Source: Candidatus Methanomethylicia archaeon (GTDB taxonomy: Archaea; Thermoproteota; Methanomethylicia; Culexarchaeales; Culexarchaeaceae). Taken from it: a stretch of DNA of 64,000 nucleotides. The translations under genes were made by a program, and so were the position numbers. This document shows positions 9,316-18,983 of this stretch, piece by piece (within the stretch, counting starts at the first letter, position 1; every line of letters begins with the position of its first letter). The notes beneath the pieces are model-generated. The model made no database searches and had not been told where the DNA came from. It saw only the letters and a program-made list of their open reading frames with translations. The DNA is taken from contig JANXEO010000001.1 of assembly GCA_025058215.1 (NCBI GenBank), positions 248,001 to 312,000 on the forward strand, given 5' to 3'.

Positions 9316-9693
9316 TTATGTGGGACCAAATTTTATTGAAAATAGGTATTGTAATATAATTATCATAACTACAAACAACATTAAACCAAATAAGGAAATA
9401 AAATTCGAGAATTTTTTGTCAGCAGTAATTTTTGATCCGTATAATGTTAACAATATACCAGATGAAGATAGGAAAATTGATATGGAAATTACAATAAATT
9501 CTGTAATTGTTTGATATTCAATGTACGGTATAATTAGAGAATAGCCAGAAGATGTTGGGAATAAACCAATCACAGGTGAGAGAAAAGCAGAAGTAAATCC
9601 ACTTAGAAATAACAGGAAAATTATTAGACAAAGGAGGGGTAGAATTTCATTAATAAGAAACGTTTCGATGAAACGTTTAATATTCCGTAACAT
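9316..9693 (-). CDS. Small membrane protein, unknown
   Basis: A 125-residue protein with three strongly hydrophobic segments (roughly 12-38, 55-77, 92-115 from the ATG at 9693) joined by short loops, starting MLRNIKRFIETFL. A longer frame begins at a TTG 36 nt upstream. AGGTCA a few nt before the ATG supports the shorter start. I do not recognise the family. It is convergent with carS, with only 3 bp between the genes. Confidence 0.6.
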   Translation of the reverse strand: MLRNIKRFIETFLINEILPLLCLIIFLLFLSGFTSAFLSPVIGLFPTSSGYSLIIPYIEYQTITEFIVISISIFLSSSGILLTLYGSKITADKKFSNFISLFGLMLFVVMIIILQYLFSIKFGPT

Positions 9694-9819
9694 ATTCACT
9701 GACCTAAGATTATTTTGATTTATTACCAAATTAATTTTTCTTTAGTAATTCATTGTAGCAATTTAACGGAGTATCTGATGCCCACTTATTTTTAAAATGA
9801 GGGATAAATAGAGGGAAGA

Positions 9820-10212
9820 TTATTTACGTTCTTTAGTTTCAAAAGCGTAAATAGCTTCAATATGTATGTTGCTATTGCACTTTGGACATTTACCAGCACT
9901 TTTAAAGATGTAGTCTCCCTCTTGAAAAAATCGTTCCTCTTTGTAGTTGCAAGTTGCATTAATACATTTTATTAGAGTTACCGCTTGTGGTAAACCAAGA
10001 GAAATCAGACTGACAACTCGTTTATATCTATGGAAGAAGAAGAAAGACATAGTTACACATATTATACCTGCCATTAAGAAATCTAATGATGTAAAATCGA
10101 TTTTTTCATAACTGGCTTTAATACCAACCATTGCTATGACTATGAAAAATATTGATAAAATTGAAAATACGGCAGACAACACCATCAATAACTTAATTTT
10201 AAAATTGTTCAT
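9820..10212 (-). CDS. Membrane protein with C-terminal zinc ribbon
   Basis: A 130-residue protein: two hydrophobic segments (about 8-30 and 45-62), then a cytoplasmic zinc ribbon with CNATC (83-88 region) and CPKC (about 109-112). It lies 11 bp downstream of the DUF1512 gene and on the same strand, so the pair is probably an operon at the membrane. No function can be assigned. Confidence 0.65.
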   Translation of the reverse strand: MNNFKIKLLMVLSAVFSILSIFFIVIAMVGIKASYEKIDFTSLDFLMAGIICVTMSFFFFHRYKRVVSLISLGLPQAVTLIKCINATCNYKEERFFQEGDYIFKSAGKCPKCNSNIHIEAIYAFETKERK

Positions 10213-10223
10213 GTTTATTCCTC

Positions 10224-11384
10224 CTAAATGATCCCCATACTATTTCCAACTCCCACAACTATTATAGCATCTCCAACAGAGGAACGTGTATCCACTATTT
10301 CAAAAACTTTTTTGATCACTATATCAGCAGCATTAATAATATCTTTTCGAATTGTAGTTATGGCTTCTTCTAATGACATTTTTATGATCAAAGCATCTAG
10401 AGGAATATTATATTTTGTTGCTATTTCCTCCAGCTTAAATTTCTCAATACCAGTACCCCCAATAGCTGCTCCTACTCCCTCTGCGATGTGCCCTGTTTTT
10501 TCACCTTCAAGTTTTAACGCAGCGTCAATCATTATTATGCGTGAAATTTTATCTCCATGTATATTCATTATTCTCTCTACAGCATCATCTATTTTACCAA
10601 CTTCTGCACCTGGGCCTTCAGCTTTAATGACTATTAATTTACGTCCATTATATTCAAACTCTGAAAAAACAGTCTTGCGAGTTAATAATTTTACTTCCTT
10701 TCCATACATCAATTTTGATGCTATAAGTGCTCCAATACCATCTCCTATAGGTGTCCCTCTTGAAAATGCATAGGTTGCTTTGAAATATGCTTCCGCATAA
10801 CGCATTATTATTGGTAGATTCATTTGAAGTTGCATTAAAAGGAACATATTTCTAGTTTTCTTTCCTAGTATGAAATAATGTCTAATTATTTTATACAATT
10901 CATTTAAACCTATGGTTGTTTCTAATAATCCTTCAACATTAGGTATATATGTTTGCGGTATAGTAGGTGCTACTTGTTTAATAAATGATTCTATACGTTC
11001 ATCACGAGTACTTAATATATGCTTTAGTTTATTTACAATACCATAAGGATCCAATGAAGTTGGTTCGATTACGAAGAAGTCTAAGAAGTTTTCTATTGAA
11101 CTTGATGGATCAAGTTCAAGTTTTCCCAATTCTTTTATTTTTTTAATAGTTATTTCCTTGGATTTGTTTGCAAGTATTTGTAAGCGTTTAAGGGATGCTT
11201 CGGCCCCCCTCAACCACATATATGTTTGTAATTTTTGGTTTAAAAATGCTAATGTAAATATTATAATCAAAAAGTATATTAGTTGAAGTAAATAAGAATT
11301 GATAGATTCACTAGGTATAATTTGAAAACTAATAAGTGGTGAATAAAAAATTCTGGGGCTCATGTGTACAAGATAATTTAGCAT
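10224..11384 (-). CDS. DUF1512 family protein
   Basis: A 386-residue archaeal protein with one N-terminal transmembrane segment (about 27-45) followed by a long soluble part. Recognisable family stretches are LDPSSSIENFLDFFVIEPTS, KAEGPGAEVGKIDDAV and GAAIGGTGIEKFKLE; the last is reminiscent of a ligand- or nucleotide-binding glycine loop, but the function is unknown. The ATG at 11384 sits about 26 bp from a TATA-like ATTTATATTTT near 11404-11414, compatible with a leaderless transcript. The zinc-ribbon membrane gene follows directly. Confidence 0.82.
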   Translation of the reverse strand: MLNYLVHMSPRIFYSPLISFQIIPSESINSYLLQLIYFLIIIFTLAFLNQKLQTYMWLRGAEASLKRLQILANKSKEITIKKIKELGKLELDPSSSIENFLDFFVIEPTSLDPYGIVNKLKHILSTRDERIESFIKQVAPTIPQTYIPNVEGLLETTIGLNELYKIIRHYFILGKKTRNMFLLMQLQMNLPIIMRYAEAYFKATYAFSRGTPIGDGIGALIASKLMYGKEVKLLTRKTVFSEFEYNGRKLIVIKAEGPGAEVGKIDDAVERIMNIHGDKISRIIMIDAALKLEGEKTGHIAEGVGAAIGGTGIEKFKLEEIATKYNIPLDALIIKMSLEEAITTIRKDIINAADIVIKKVFEIVDTRSSVGDAIIVVGVGNSMGII

Positions 11385-11462
11385 CCTAACATTACACGTA
11401 TAAAAACAAAAATATAAATGTGTTCACAAATCAAGGGAATTGTATGAAAATAAAAAGTGTTA

Positions 11463-11586
<124 letters not shown>

Positions 11587-11691
11587 TATCTTAAATAATG
11601 CTACTATTTCAATATAAATTTTTGTTTCAATATTTTTTGGGAGGGAGGACAAGTTAAACTTATTAGATAAATCTTTGCTAATTAATTTGGA

Positions 11692-11794
11692 GCCGGGGTC
11701 GCCTAGCTTGGTTAGGGCGCCGGACTCATAATCGTGTTAAACAAAGGGTTAAGGAGAAATCCGGTTCTCGCGGGTTCGAGTCCCGCCCCCGGCA
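11692..11794 (+). tRNA. Elongator tRNA-Met (CAT) with intron 11731-11758
   Basis: Acceptor GCCGGGG/CCCCGGC, discriminator A11794. After removing a 28-nt intron at 37/38 the anticodon arm is CCGGA-CTCATAA-TCCGG. The bulge-helix-bulge is slightly relaxed: exon CTCA with intron GGAG gives three of four pairs. The G1-C72 pair marks it as elongator, not initiator. Confidence 0.92.
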
Positions 11795-11925
11795 TTTATA
11801 ATTATTACGAATCGATAATTCTTAAATTGGGAATATTACAGTAATAGTTTAACAATCGAAAAATTAGAAACAATAAGTGTAATTCCGTGATGAATAATGA
11901 AAATTAAGTATTATGTTGTATTGTT

Positions 11926-12447
11926 TTACTTCATGTTTATTTGTTCGGTTATTTTTTCCTCTATAATTCGTGTTGATATTGGAATCTTGGATGCAGCCAC
12001 CTTTAATGCTTTTTTAGCATATTCTACATAATTTTCAGAAGTTCTTATTACTATAAGTTCTTGACCTTCCTCTATCCTTGCAGCTGTTCCTATAGGTTTT
12101 CCAAAAGAAAGTCTCATACCATCCTGTAGACGATCTGCACCTGCAAATGCCATCATCTTGTTTTCTCTTAATACGTGATGGGGGTATATCATAATCTTCA
12201 AATGATAGTTTTTGCCAACAGCTTCTTCCATAATTCTGTTTGAAGCTATACGTGCTGCTTCCAATGCATTATGCCTTATTTGCCCTCTCTCTTTTGCCAC
12301 TAATTTTAGAACCACATTAAAACTTCCTTTTTTATCGCCCATTTCAAAAACTGTTATCTTAGGTGGAGGAACTCCCACTATATACTCTTTCCTAGTGTAT
12401 GGTGGACCACTAAAGTGCCTGTAACATCTTCCAGGTCTTAGAGGCAT
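11926..12447 (-). CDS. rpl10e: Large-subunit ribosomal protein L10e (uL16)
   Basis: A 173-residue ribosomal protein of the 50S central protuberance region near the A-site tRNA. It begins [22 protein letters not shown], the classic L10e N-terminus, and contains [15 protein letters not shown] and [23 protein letters not shown], the conserved finger-loop region. Length is normal. It appears monocistronic. Confidence 0.96.
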   Translation of the reverse strand: MPLRPGRCYRHFSGPPYTRKEYIVGVPPPKITVFEMGDKKGSFNVVLKLVAKERGQIRHNALEAARIASNRIMEEAVGKNYHLKIMIYPHHVLRENKMMAFAGADRLQDGMRLSFGKPIGTAARIEEGQELIVIRTSENYVEYAKKALKVAASKIPISTRIIEEKITEQINMK

Positions 12448-12522
12448 AATATTACCACTTTTATACGTTCTTAATAATTAAGTTCTTACACAGATATATA
12501 AAGATTGATTACACAACCTTGT

Positions 12523-13563
12523 TTATAATGTTGGTTCGGCAATGAATATATTATCTTTTACCCTCAAAATTTTAATATATAGTTTCGATTCTAACGGTAC
12601 CTCTTCAGAATTTATTACTGTAATAATTCTATTCTTAGCAACGGCGAGTTTTTGTCCTCTAAAAAGCCCAAACCCAACTATTTTTGCCTTTATTTTTTCA
12701 TATTTCTTAAAAACATGTGGTATTTTGGGTGTTTTAAATATTCCGAAATCTTCAGGGTGTAAAATAAGTTTTACATCAAATTTTTCCTCCCAATATTTTA
12801 ATTGTTCATAAAACTTTTTCCAAGAAATAAACTTCGCATTTTTTGGCTTTCTACCATATTTGTGAAATTCAAACTTTTGTATACCCAGTGGAGGCCACTT
12901 TTTCCCAGCGTGAATTCTTTTAGCGTATTCGATTATTTTTGGAATTTCTAAATCATTGATTGGTGGAACCCATACGGGGGCTATTAATAAATCTATACAA
13001 GAGTTGGTGATGTACTCAGCAATAGCTAAAATACGGTTTATATCATAGCTTTCTGTAGAAGTCAAATATTTTGTCATTTCTGAATCTAATGCATCAATTG
13101 ATAAGTTAATTCTTGATAGGCCAGATTCTGCTAGATCATCTACCAGTTTTTCACTTAACAGAAAGCCATGTGTTTGCATCGAAATGATGTTGATCCCTTT
13201 TATATCATTGAGCTTATGTACCAAATCTACTAAGAAGGGGTAAGTTAGTGGATCTCCAATGGTGTCTATATGAGCTTCAATACCCTTACCACCTTTGAAT
13301 TCAACCACCTTTTTAACCCATGGCAGTAAGTAATCTAACTCAACAATGAATTCGCACAATCTTTTCATAGATTTAGGTCCAGCATCTGTAGAACAAAAAA
13401 TACATGATAAAGGACAGAGAGTTGAAGGACGTATCTGAATTGTATTGGTTCCTCTGTCTATTATTCCAAAGGCTATGCAGCCTATCAAAGGCATTTCAAT
13501 GTGGCTAGGTATTTTTATAACTTCTCTTTTGATGCCAAAAGTTTCTGTATGGTTAAGTTGCAT
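12523..13563 (-). CDS. Radical SAM protein with C-terminal TRAM-like domain
   Basis: A 346-residue radical SAM enzyme. The 4Fe-4S motif CPLSCIFC gives Cys 50, 54 and 57 (CX3CX2C), followed by the SAM-binding TIGDPLTYP stretch and the strand LSRINLSIDAL. The last 60 residues (IKAKIVGFGLFRGQKLAVAK onward) look like a small beta-barrel TRAM RNA-binding domain, suggesting an RNA substrate. This matches the archaeal COG2100-type group, whose substrate I cannot name. A GC-rich structured RNA region lies 70 bp upstream of its start and may be its leader or a separate gene. Confidence 0.82.
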   Translation of the reverse strand: MQLNHTETFGIKREVIKIPSHIEMPLIGCIAFGIIDRGTNTIQIRPSTLCPLSCIFCSTDAGPKSMKRLCEFIVELDYLLPWVKKVVEFKGGKGIEAHIDTIGDPLTYPFLVDLVHKLNDIKGINIISMQTHGFLLSEKLVDDLAESGLSRINLSIDALDSEMTKYLTSTESYDINRILAIAEYITNSCIDLLIAPVWVPPINDLEIPKIIEYAKRIHAGKKWPPLGIQKFEFHKYGRKPKNAKFISWKKFYEQLKYWEEKFDVKLILHPEDFGIFKTPKIPHVFKKYEKIKAKIVGFGLFRGQKLAVAKNRIITVINSEEVPLESKLYIKILRVKDNIFIAEPTL

Positions 13564-13630
13564 ATCTGACTCTTATAAGGAATGTTATGTAAATAAAAAT
13601 TTATTTTTGAGTGAAAATAAATATAACTGG

Positions 13631-13812
13631 GAAGGCGCCGCATAGACGGACTTGAAGGAGAAATCCCTTCGATGACTTCAAGGTACCCAAAATGCGGGAA
13701 ATCCCTAGGTGAAGTGATAAAAAAACCCACTGGTGAGAGAGCCCTGGGAGAGAGAAGTAATTCCTCTCTGTGAAAAAGGGTGATCGCTGGTGGGGGACAT
13801 TCACTTCACCTA
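13631..13812. ncRNA. Unassigned GC-rich structured RNA
   Basis: About 180 bp whose base composition resembles the RNA genes rather than the AT-rich coding DNA. Complementary arms on the plus strand: CCGCAT (13638-13643) with ATGCGG (13692-13697); inside it CTTGAAG (13651-13657) with CTTCAAG (13676-13682); a 10-bp helix GGTGAAGTGA (13708-13717) with TCACTTCACC (13801-13810); inside it CCCAC (13726-13730) with GTGGG (13790-13794) and AGAGAG (13749-13754) with CTCTCT (13764-13769). The second hairpin is followed by ACA (13797-13799), so a two-hairpin H/ACA-like guide RNA on the plus strand is one reading. A minus-strand leader for the radical SAM gene is another. It lacks the conserved motifs of SRP or RNase P RNA. 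The edge overlaps the coaD stop codon. Confidence 0.5.
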
Positions 13813-14276
13813 CTAAAATCTTGTAAAAATTTTTCACAGATTCTTTCACCTCTACGCAATTTTGTTGATGATAATGGTCTTAAATCAACATCTTTAACTA
13901 ATGGTATAACAAAAATTTTTAATGGAGGTAAATATTTGTTTTTTCTAACTTTATTTATGTCAATAGCTCGCTTTAAAGTTTCTTCGCTAACAATAATACC
14001 GAAAATTTTAATTTCGTTATCGTCTATTGTTGGACCATAAGGATCATTAAGAATTATTATTTTAGCATTATTAGCCAATTTGTAGAAATATAAAAATGAC
14101 TTTAAGTTATTCTCTCGTTTTTTAAGAGGTTCAATCTCATGATTTTTTCTTTTTGCAAAATTATCGCTAGTAATACCTATTAGAGTTATATCACCAATTT
14201 CAAAGCTTTTCGAAAGGAGTTGTATGTGACCTAAATGTAAATTATCAAAGGTTCCTCCAACAGCTACAATCTTCAT
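13806..14276 (-). CDS. coaD: Phosphopantetheine adenylyltransferase, archaeal type
   Basis: A 156-residue nucleotidyltransferase that adenylates 4'-phosphopantetheine to dephospho-CoA. The Rossmann HIGH-type motif is GTFDNLHLGH (8-17) and the C-terminal SSTKLRRGE (about 137-145) is the ISSTxIR-equivalent loop. The ATG start is followed at once by the first beta strand. The stop codon lies within the 3' arm of the structured RNA region downstream. The upstream 330 bp contain no gene. Confidence 0.88.
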   Translation of the reverse strand: MKIVAVGGTFDNLHLGHIQLLSKSFEIGDITLIGITSDNFAKRKNHEIEPLKKRENNLKSFLYFYKLANNAKIIILNDPYGPTIDDNEIKIFGIIVSEETLKRAIDINKVRKNKYLPPLKIFVIPLVKDVDLRPLSSTKLRRGERICEKFLQDFSR

Positions 14277-14605
14277 ATGAAGTTACACCCTTTCTTAAAA
14301 TATTATCAATTGAATAACACATTTTTAAAGTTAAGAAAATTTAAAAAATTAATTTTTATTTATATTACTTAATTATATTACTTACCCTTCCTTTTACTAA
14401 GAAGGTATCTTTCTGAGTTATCATTTGTATGGTTAATACGTTTCTTATTAAGAAAGGCAGTTAGAGGCAATTGGTAGTTTATTAATACCTTTATGCACTT
14501 ATCGCTGTTGTTACCCAATTCCCCTGTTATAATAATTTGTGAAAAAGTATTTAAATTAACAAGGAGGAAAAACTTACATACTGGGAGGTAATATTAAGAT
14601 ATTCA
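14277..14605. other. Intergenic stretch before tRNA-Trp
   Basis: AT-rich, without an open frame I can support. It presumably holds the divergent promoters of coaD (minus) and tRNA-Trp (plus). I see no repeat or RNA fold. Confidence 0.5.
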
Positions 14606-14765
14606 GGGGCCGTAAAGGGTCGGGACTTTGGAAGCGATAAGCCGTAGCTCAGTAAGGCAGAGCGGCGGGCTCCAGAGTATAAAATAGTATGACTCGAAGC
14701 GGGATGATGAAGCTCTGGAGCTGGGAGAAACCCGTTGGTCGTGGGTTCAAATCCCACCGGCCCCA
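14606..14765 (+). tRNA. tRNA-Trp (CCA) with two introns
   Basis: The acceptor GGGGCCG (14606-14612) pairs with CGGCCCC (14758-14764), discriminator A14765. The D arm does not follow directly: 32 extra nt separate the acceptor from TAGCTCAG. The intron ends are ambiguous within a 6-nt direct repeat GCCGTA (14609-14614 and 14641-14646); 14614-14645 gives the best, though relaxed, bulge-helix-bulge (three of four pairs). The second intron, 14676-14729 (54 nt), is at the canonical 37/38 site with perfect CTCC/GGAG pairing, leaving GCGGG-CTCCAGA-CCCGT. That intron contains a box C-like GATGATGA (14703-14710) followed by CTCTGGAGC, which is complementary to the anticodon region. Confidence 0.9.
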
Positions 14766-14814
14766 TTCTTGTAATATTATAACACTGTAATTGTTGATTA
14801 AAAAGAGTTAGAGA

Positions 14815-16212
14815 TTAATGAATAAATGTTTTCTTTGGGGAGTATTTTTCTATGATTGAAGGATCTATACGTTTCCAATCACTTTCTGGTATATATTTTG
14901 AGAGTAGATCCCATCCTATTTCTAACGTTTTTCTTAATGATCTATTTTCATATACTTCCTGAGAGATAAATTCTCTTTCAAAAGCATCTGCAAATTCTAA
15001 ATATTTTTTATCCCTTTCAGTTATAGCCTCCTCACCAATAACAGCAACCAATCCTCTCAATTCTACACCTTCAGCATAACAGTAGTAAAGTTGATCACTC
15101 AAAGATTGATGATCCTCTCTTGTATACCTTGTTGCCTCTTTCATTAATCGAGAAAGAGATGGTAATACATTAATCGGAGGATATATGCCTTTCCTGTGCA
15201 AAGCTCTATCAAGATATATTTGCCCCTCTGTTATGTAACCTGTTAAATCAACCACTGGGTGTGTAATATCTCCCCCAGGCATTGTAACTATTGGCATTAA
15301 GGTTATGCTTCCCTTTCTATTGCGTATTCTGCCACATCTCTCGTATATAGTCGCGAGATCTGTATACAGGTATCCAGGATAACCCCTTCTTCCGGGAACC
15401 TCCTCTCTGGCTGCACTTATTTCACGGAGGGCTTCACCATAATTTAGCATATCAGTTAATATTACGAGTACGTGCATATCTTGATGAAATGCAAGATATT
15501 CAGCTGTGGTGAGTGCAAGTCTAGGTGTTATTATTCTTTCTATTGCCGGATCCTCAGCTAAATTTAAAAACATAACTGACCTCCCTAGGGCACCTGTTTT
15601 TTCAAATTCATTTCTAAAGTATATAGCGTCCTCGACTGTTATCCCCATAGCAGCAAACACTATCACAAAGTCTTCTTCTTTACCAGGGATAGTAGCTTGT
15701 CTTGCTATTTGAGCAGCTAAAATATTATGTGGCAACCCTGATTCCGTGAATAAGGGTAATTTTTGACCTCTACTTAACGTGTTCATGCCATCTATAGCTG
15801 AGATTCCAGTTTGAATAAACTCTTTGGGATATTCTCTTGCTGATGGGTTGATCGGAGCTCCGTTTACATCTAGTTCTTCAAATGATAATGGTGGTGGTTT
15901 ATTATCTATAGTTTCACCTCTTCCATTGAATATTCTGGAAAGAACTTCCATAGAAACAGGAAATTTCATAGTTTCTCCGGTAAACATCACAGTGGTATTC
16001 TTTATATCTAAGCCTTTCGTCCCTTCAAAAACCTGTATTATCGCATATCCATATCCAGTTTCAAGCACTTGACCAGTACGTATTTCACCATCAGGAGTTT
16101 CAATTCTAACTATTTCTCCATAAGCTGCCGACCTCACACCTCTGACTACCAGTAAAGGACCCCTAATTTCAGACACTGTTCTAAATTTTAACCATTTTTC
16201 AGTTATGCTCAT
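14815..16212 (-). CDS. atpB: A-type ATP synthase subunit B
   Basis: The 465-residue non-catalytic subunit of the membrane A1A0 ATP synthase head. It shows [12 protein letters not shown] at the N-terminus, [35 protein letters not shown] and the arginine-finger region typical of B subunits, without an intact Walker A loop. The ATG at 16212 (MSITEKW) follows a GGGGGG ribosome site; an earlier in-frame ATG at 16230 is less likely. It is the last gene of the H-E-F-A-B cluster, 18 bp after atpA. No atpD follows: the next gene is tRNA-Trp on the other strand. Confidence 0.95.
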   Translation of the reverse strand: MSITEKWLKFRTVSEIRGPLLVVRGVRSAAYGEIVRIETPDGEIRTGQVLETGYGYAIIQVFEGTKGLDIKNTTVMFTGETMKFPVSMEVLSRIFNGRGETIDNKPPPLSFEELDVNGAPINPSAREYPKEFIQTGISAIDGMNTLSRGQKLPLFTESGLPHNILAAQIARQATIPGKEEDFVIVFAAMGITVEDAIYFRNEFEKTGALGRSVMFLNLAEDPAIERIITPRLALTTAEYLAFHQDMHVLVILTDMLNYGEALREISAAREEVPGRRGYPGYLYTDLATIYERCGRIRNRKGSITLMPIVTMPGGDITHPVVDLTGYITEGQIYLDRALHRKGIYPPINVLPSLSRLMKEATRYTREDHQSLSDQLYYCYAEGVELRGLVAVIGEEAITERDKKYLEFADAFEREFISQEVYENRSLRKTLEIGWDLLSKYIPESDWKRIDPSIIEKYSPKKTFIH

Positions 16213-16230
16213 AGATTTCCCCCCTTTCAT

Positions 16231-17997
16231 TCACTTAGTTAATTTTGAAAACTGTTCTTTCATTCTATGAATGATTTGTTCATATATTTTGTTAAACTCA
16301 GAGAACGGTACTATTTTCATTCTTGCTAATTCATCTTTTATTGGTAATGACATTATTCTTGATAAGGGTATCCCCTCGCTTATTTTTGCTTTAGCCTCTC
16401 TATGAAACTGTATTATTGCTTTCAACATTAGATAGCTTTTCTCTAATGGACAATATGAATCCACCGAGTGATACGCATGTTGAGTTAAGAAATCTTCTCT
16501 TATCATCCTAGATACTTCAAGTATTTCCCTATCACTTTCAGGTAACGCGTCAGGTCCTACAAGTTTCACGATTTCCTTTAATTCATCTTCCTTCTGCAAT
16601 ATGGACATAGCTTCTTTCACTATTTCAATCCAATCGTAGGCTAAGTTTTTATGATACCAGTCTTTTATACTATCAATGTATAAAGAGTAACTTGTTAACC
16701 AATTTATCGCGGGAAAATGTCTTCGCTCAGCTAAGGATTTATCAAGAGCCCAGAAAACTTTAACAAGTCTTAGTGTAGATTGAACAACCGGCTCTGAGAA
16801 ATCTCCCCCTGGGGGAGAAACAGCCCCTATTATTGTGACAGAACCAATACGTTTATCTAGACCAAGAGCTATTACTTTTCCTGATCTTTCATAAAATTCG
16901 GCAAGTCTTGCACTAAGATATGGGGGAAAACCTTCTTCACCTGGCATTTCTTCAAGTCTTCCGCTTATTTCTCTTAAAGCTTCAGCCCATCTTGAAGTGG
17001 AATCTGCCATTAAGGCTACATCATATCCCATATCCCTAAAATATTCTGCTATTGTTACGCCGGTATATATGCTAGCTTCTCTAGCAGCTACTGGCATGTT
17101 ACTTACGTTTGCTATAAGCACAGTTCTTTCCATTAATGGTCTACCAGTTAATGGATCTGTTAACTCGGGAAACTTCTCAAGAACCTCTGTCATTTCGTTT
17201 CCCCTCTCTCCACAACCAACATAAACTATTACTTTTGCATGTGACCATTTGGCAAGTTGATGTTGTGTAACGGTTTTACCTGTACCGAACCCTCCGGGTA
17301 TAGTAGCTGTACCACCTTTTGCTACAGGAAAGAAAGTATCTATAACCCTTTGTCCCGTTATTAATGGCTCATCTGGTGGTAGCTTTTGAACATAAGGTCT
17401 TGCGATTCTTACAGGCCATTTCTGAACCATTGTTAAATATTTTTTCTCGTGATTTTTAACTATTACAGCCATAACATCCTCAACCGTATAATCACCTTCC
17501 TTTGCTATATCAATTATTTTACCTTCAATCCCCGGTGGAACCATAATTTTATGATCAACAAGAGGGGTTTCTTGAACGACCCCTATGATGTCGCCAGATG
17601 ATACAAAATCACCAATTTTCTTTAATGGTTTAAAATTCCATTTTTTATTCCTTGGAAGCGCAGGCATACTTGCGCCTCTGAATACAAAATCGCCTATTCT
17701 TTTTCTTATTTCAGGTAAAGGTCTTTGAATTCCATCATATATTTGCCCTATAATCCCAGGGCCTAGCTCAACAGATAATGACTCTCCCGTTAAGTATACA
17801 TGATCGCCAGGTTTTAAACCAGTAGTTTCCTCGTAAACCTGAATTATGCCCACGTCCTCTTTTAAAGATATTATCTCCCCAATTAATTTTTCCTCACCAA
17901 CTCTAACTACTTCATATATTCTTGCACCTTTAAGACCTTTTGCAGATACTACTGGACCCGCAACTCTTACTATGGTTCCTTTAATAAGGTTTAACAT
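16231..17997 (-). CDS. atpA: A-type ATP synthase subunit A (catalytic)
   Basis: The 588-residue catalytic subunit, which hydrolyses or makes ATP in the A1 head. Walker A GGFGTGKT is at 235-242; upstream is the non-homologous insert typical of A/V-type A subunits (about 115-190). The block [20 protein letters not shown] and [11 protein letters not shown] are diagnostic. The ATG at 17997 has a strong purine-rich site (AGGGGGAGAGGG) just before it; a TTG 18 nt upstream is less likely. It lies 10 bp after atpF. No intein interrupts it. Confidence 0.96.
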   Translation of the reverse strand: MLNLIKGTIVRVAGPVVSAKGLKGARIYEVVRVGEEKLIGEIISLKEDVGIIQVYEETTGLKPGDHVYLTGESLSVELGPGIIGQIYDGIQRPLPEIRKRIGDFVFRGASMPALPRNKKWNFKPLKKIGDFVSSGDIIGVVQETPLVDHKIMVPPGIEGKIIDIAKEGDYTVEDVMAVIVKNHEKKYLTMVQKWPVRIARPYVQKLPPDEPLITGQRVIDTFFPVAKGGTATIPGGFGTGKTVTQHQLAKWSHAKVIVYVGCGERGNEMTEVLEKFPELTDPLTGRPLMERTVLIANVSNMPVAAREASIYTGVTIAEYFRDMGYDVALMADSTSRWAEALREISGRLEEMPGEEGFPPYLSARLAEFYERSGKVIALGLDKRIGSVTIIGAVSPPGGDFSEPVVQSTLRLVKVFWALDKSLAERRHFPAINWLTSYSLYIDSIKDWYHKNLAYDWIEIVKEAMSILQKEDELKEIVKLVGPDALPESDREILEVSRMIREDFLTQHAYHSVDSYCPLEKSYLMLKAIIQFHREAKAKISEGIPLSRIMSLPIKDELARMKIVPFSEFNKIYEQIIHRMKEQFSKLTK

Positions 17998-18007
17998 CCC
18001 TCTCCCC

Positions 18008-18325
18008 CTAACCAATTATTACTTCGACGCCTACTGTTTTCTTAACCAGTTCCCTAATAAATTCAATAGTGGGAGAAGGACCTGTTTTGTCAGGTATTTC
18101 AACAATTATTGGCATCATTTTATCACGCTCTTCTTTCATATATCTCCTAATACTAGTTGCTAAACTTTCAGTTACAACTATTATATCATAATTTACTGAT
18201 TTAACTAGATTCTTTATTATGTTTAGAGCCTGTACGCCATTTTCAGCTGTATATGCATCCTTTAAACCAGCCAATTTAAAGCCTATTACAGTATCAAAAT
18301 CAGCTACTAGTGCTACTTTACCCAT
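18008..18325 (-). CDS. atpF: A-type ATP synthase subunit F
   Basis: A 105-residue small regulatory subunit of the central stalk. It has the family pattern [17 protein letters not shown], a mid-region IIVVTESLA and the C-terminal [12 protein letters not shown]. It overlaps the end of atpE by 8 bp and precedes atpA by 10 bp, so translation is coupled. Confidence 0.92.
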   Translation of the reverse strand: MGKVALVADFDTVIGFKLAGLKDAYTAENGVQALNIIKNLVKSVNYDIIVVTESLATSIRRYMKEERDKMMPIIVEIPDKTGPSPTIEFIRELVKKTVGVEVIIG

Positions 18326-18983
18326 ACAAATCCCCTGAACGAGCTAATTTTTCATATAATACTTTCCTTATATCTTTCTTCCTCCTCTCAATTATTGCCT
18401 CAAGGGTATTATCACAGGTTATAGTTTCATCAATTGATGAAACTATAGCTCCACCAAGTCTGGTTATGTTATCAACGAAAAGCATGTTAATTTTTGTTTC
18501 ATTATTTGTTCTCATTTTTACTTCTTCAATTATTTCCTTTAAATTGATCTGTAAATTGTTATCCTTTGAATCCATTTTAACTAAAATATCACCACCACCT
18601 AAGTTTATACAGCTTTCCACAATTAATCGTTTTATAAGTGTTCTATACTCTTTCGTATTTCTTAGTTTAATAAGTCTATATTCTAACAATTGCATTACTT
18701 CATTAAATATTTTCTCTCGTTCTTTCAATATTTCTTCAGCAGTTTTTGAATTAATTTCGTTGATTTTTTGCTTTTTCTCAACTTCAAGCAGTTGCATAAA
18801 CTTTTTTATTTCGTTATTTAGGATTTCTTCAGCCTGTTTTTTTGCTGCCTCTATTATTTTTTCACCCTCTTTCTTTGCTTCTTCAATAATCTTCTTCGCC
18901 ATATCATCAGCTCTAAGCGATATGCTATCCAATAGCGTTCTCAGATTTCCGATAATTTTTAACTCATCTTTAATCTCTTTCAT
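18318..18983 (-). CDS. atpE: A-type ATP synthase subunit E
   Basis: A peripheral-stalk subunit of 221 residues: a long N-terminal coiled coil (about 15-110) and a globular C-terminal part with LGGGDILVKMD, RLGGAIVSSIDETITCDNTL and the terminal RRKKDIRKVL, all typical of subunit E. The ATG at 18983 has GGTGA five nt upstream; a TTG at 18995 is also in frame. A 114-bp stretch of its coiled coil (18803-18916) is identical in DNA sequence to part of the preceding atpH gene, so the two stalk subunits share an exact segment. It overlaps atpH by 14 bp. Confidence 0.92.
   Translation of the reverse strand: MKEIKDELKIIGNLRTLLDSISLRADDMAKKIIEEAKKEGEKIIEAAKKQAEEILNNEIKKFMQLLEVEKKQKINEINSKTAEEILKEREKIFNEVMQLLEYRLIKLRNTKEYRTLIKRLIVESCINLGGGDILVKMDSKDNNLQINLKEIIEEVKMRTNNETKINMLFVDNITRLGGAIVSSIDETITCDNTLEAIIERRKKDIRKVLYEKLARSGDLYG
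18803..18916. repeat. 114-bp perfect direct repeat, copy 1 (in atpE)
   Basis: Identical base for base to 19161-19274; the flanking bases differ on both sides. It encodes the same frame in both genes: the coiled-coil segment from RADDMAKKIIEEAKK through EEILNNEIK. The copies are 358 bp apart in the same orientation. Confidence 0.95.

Noticed and set aside
13631-13812. SRP (7S) RNA or RNase P RNA for the structured region
   Set aside because: Too short for archaeal SRP RNA and without its AGCAG/GGAA domain; lacks CR-I/CR-V of RNase P, which is found at 41813-42152 instead.
13515-13849. Two reverse frames and a 31-codon frame over the GC-rich region
   Set aside because: They cross the complementary arms of a folded RNA region, are Ser/Pro-rich and overlap neighbouring genes.
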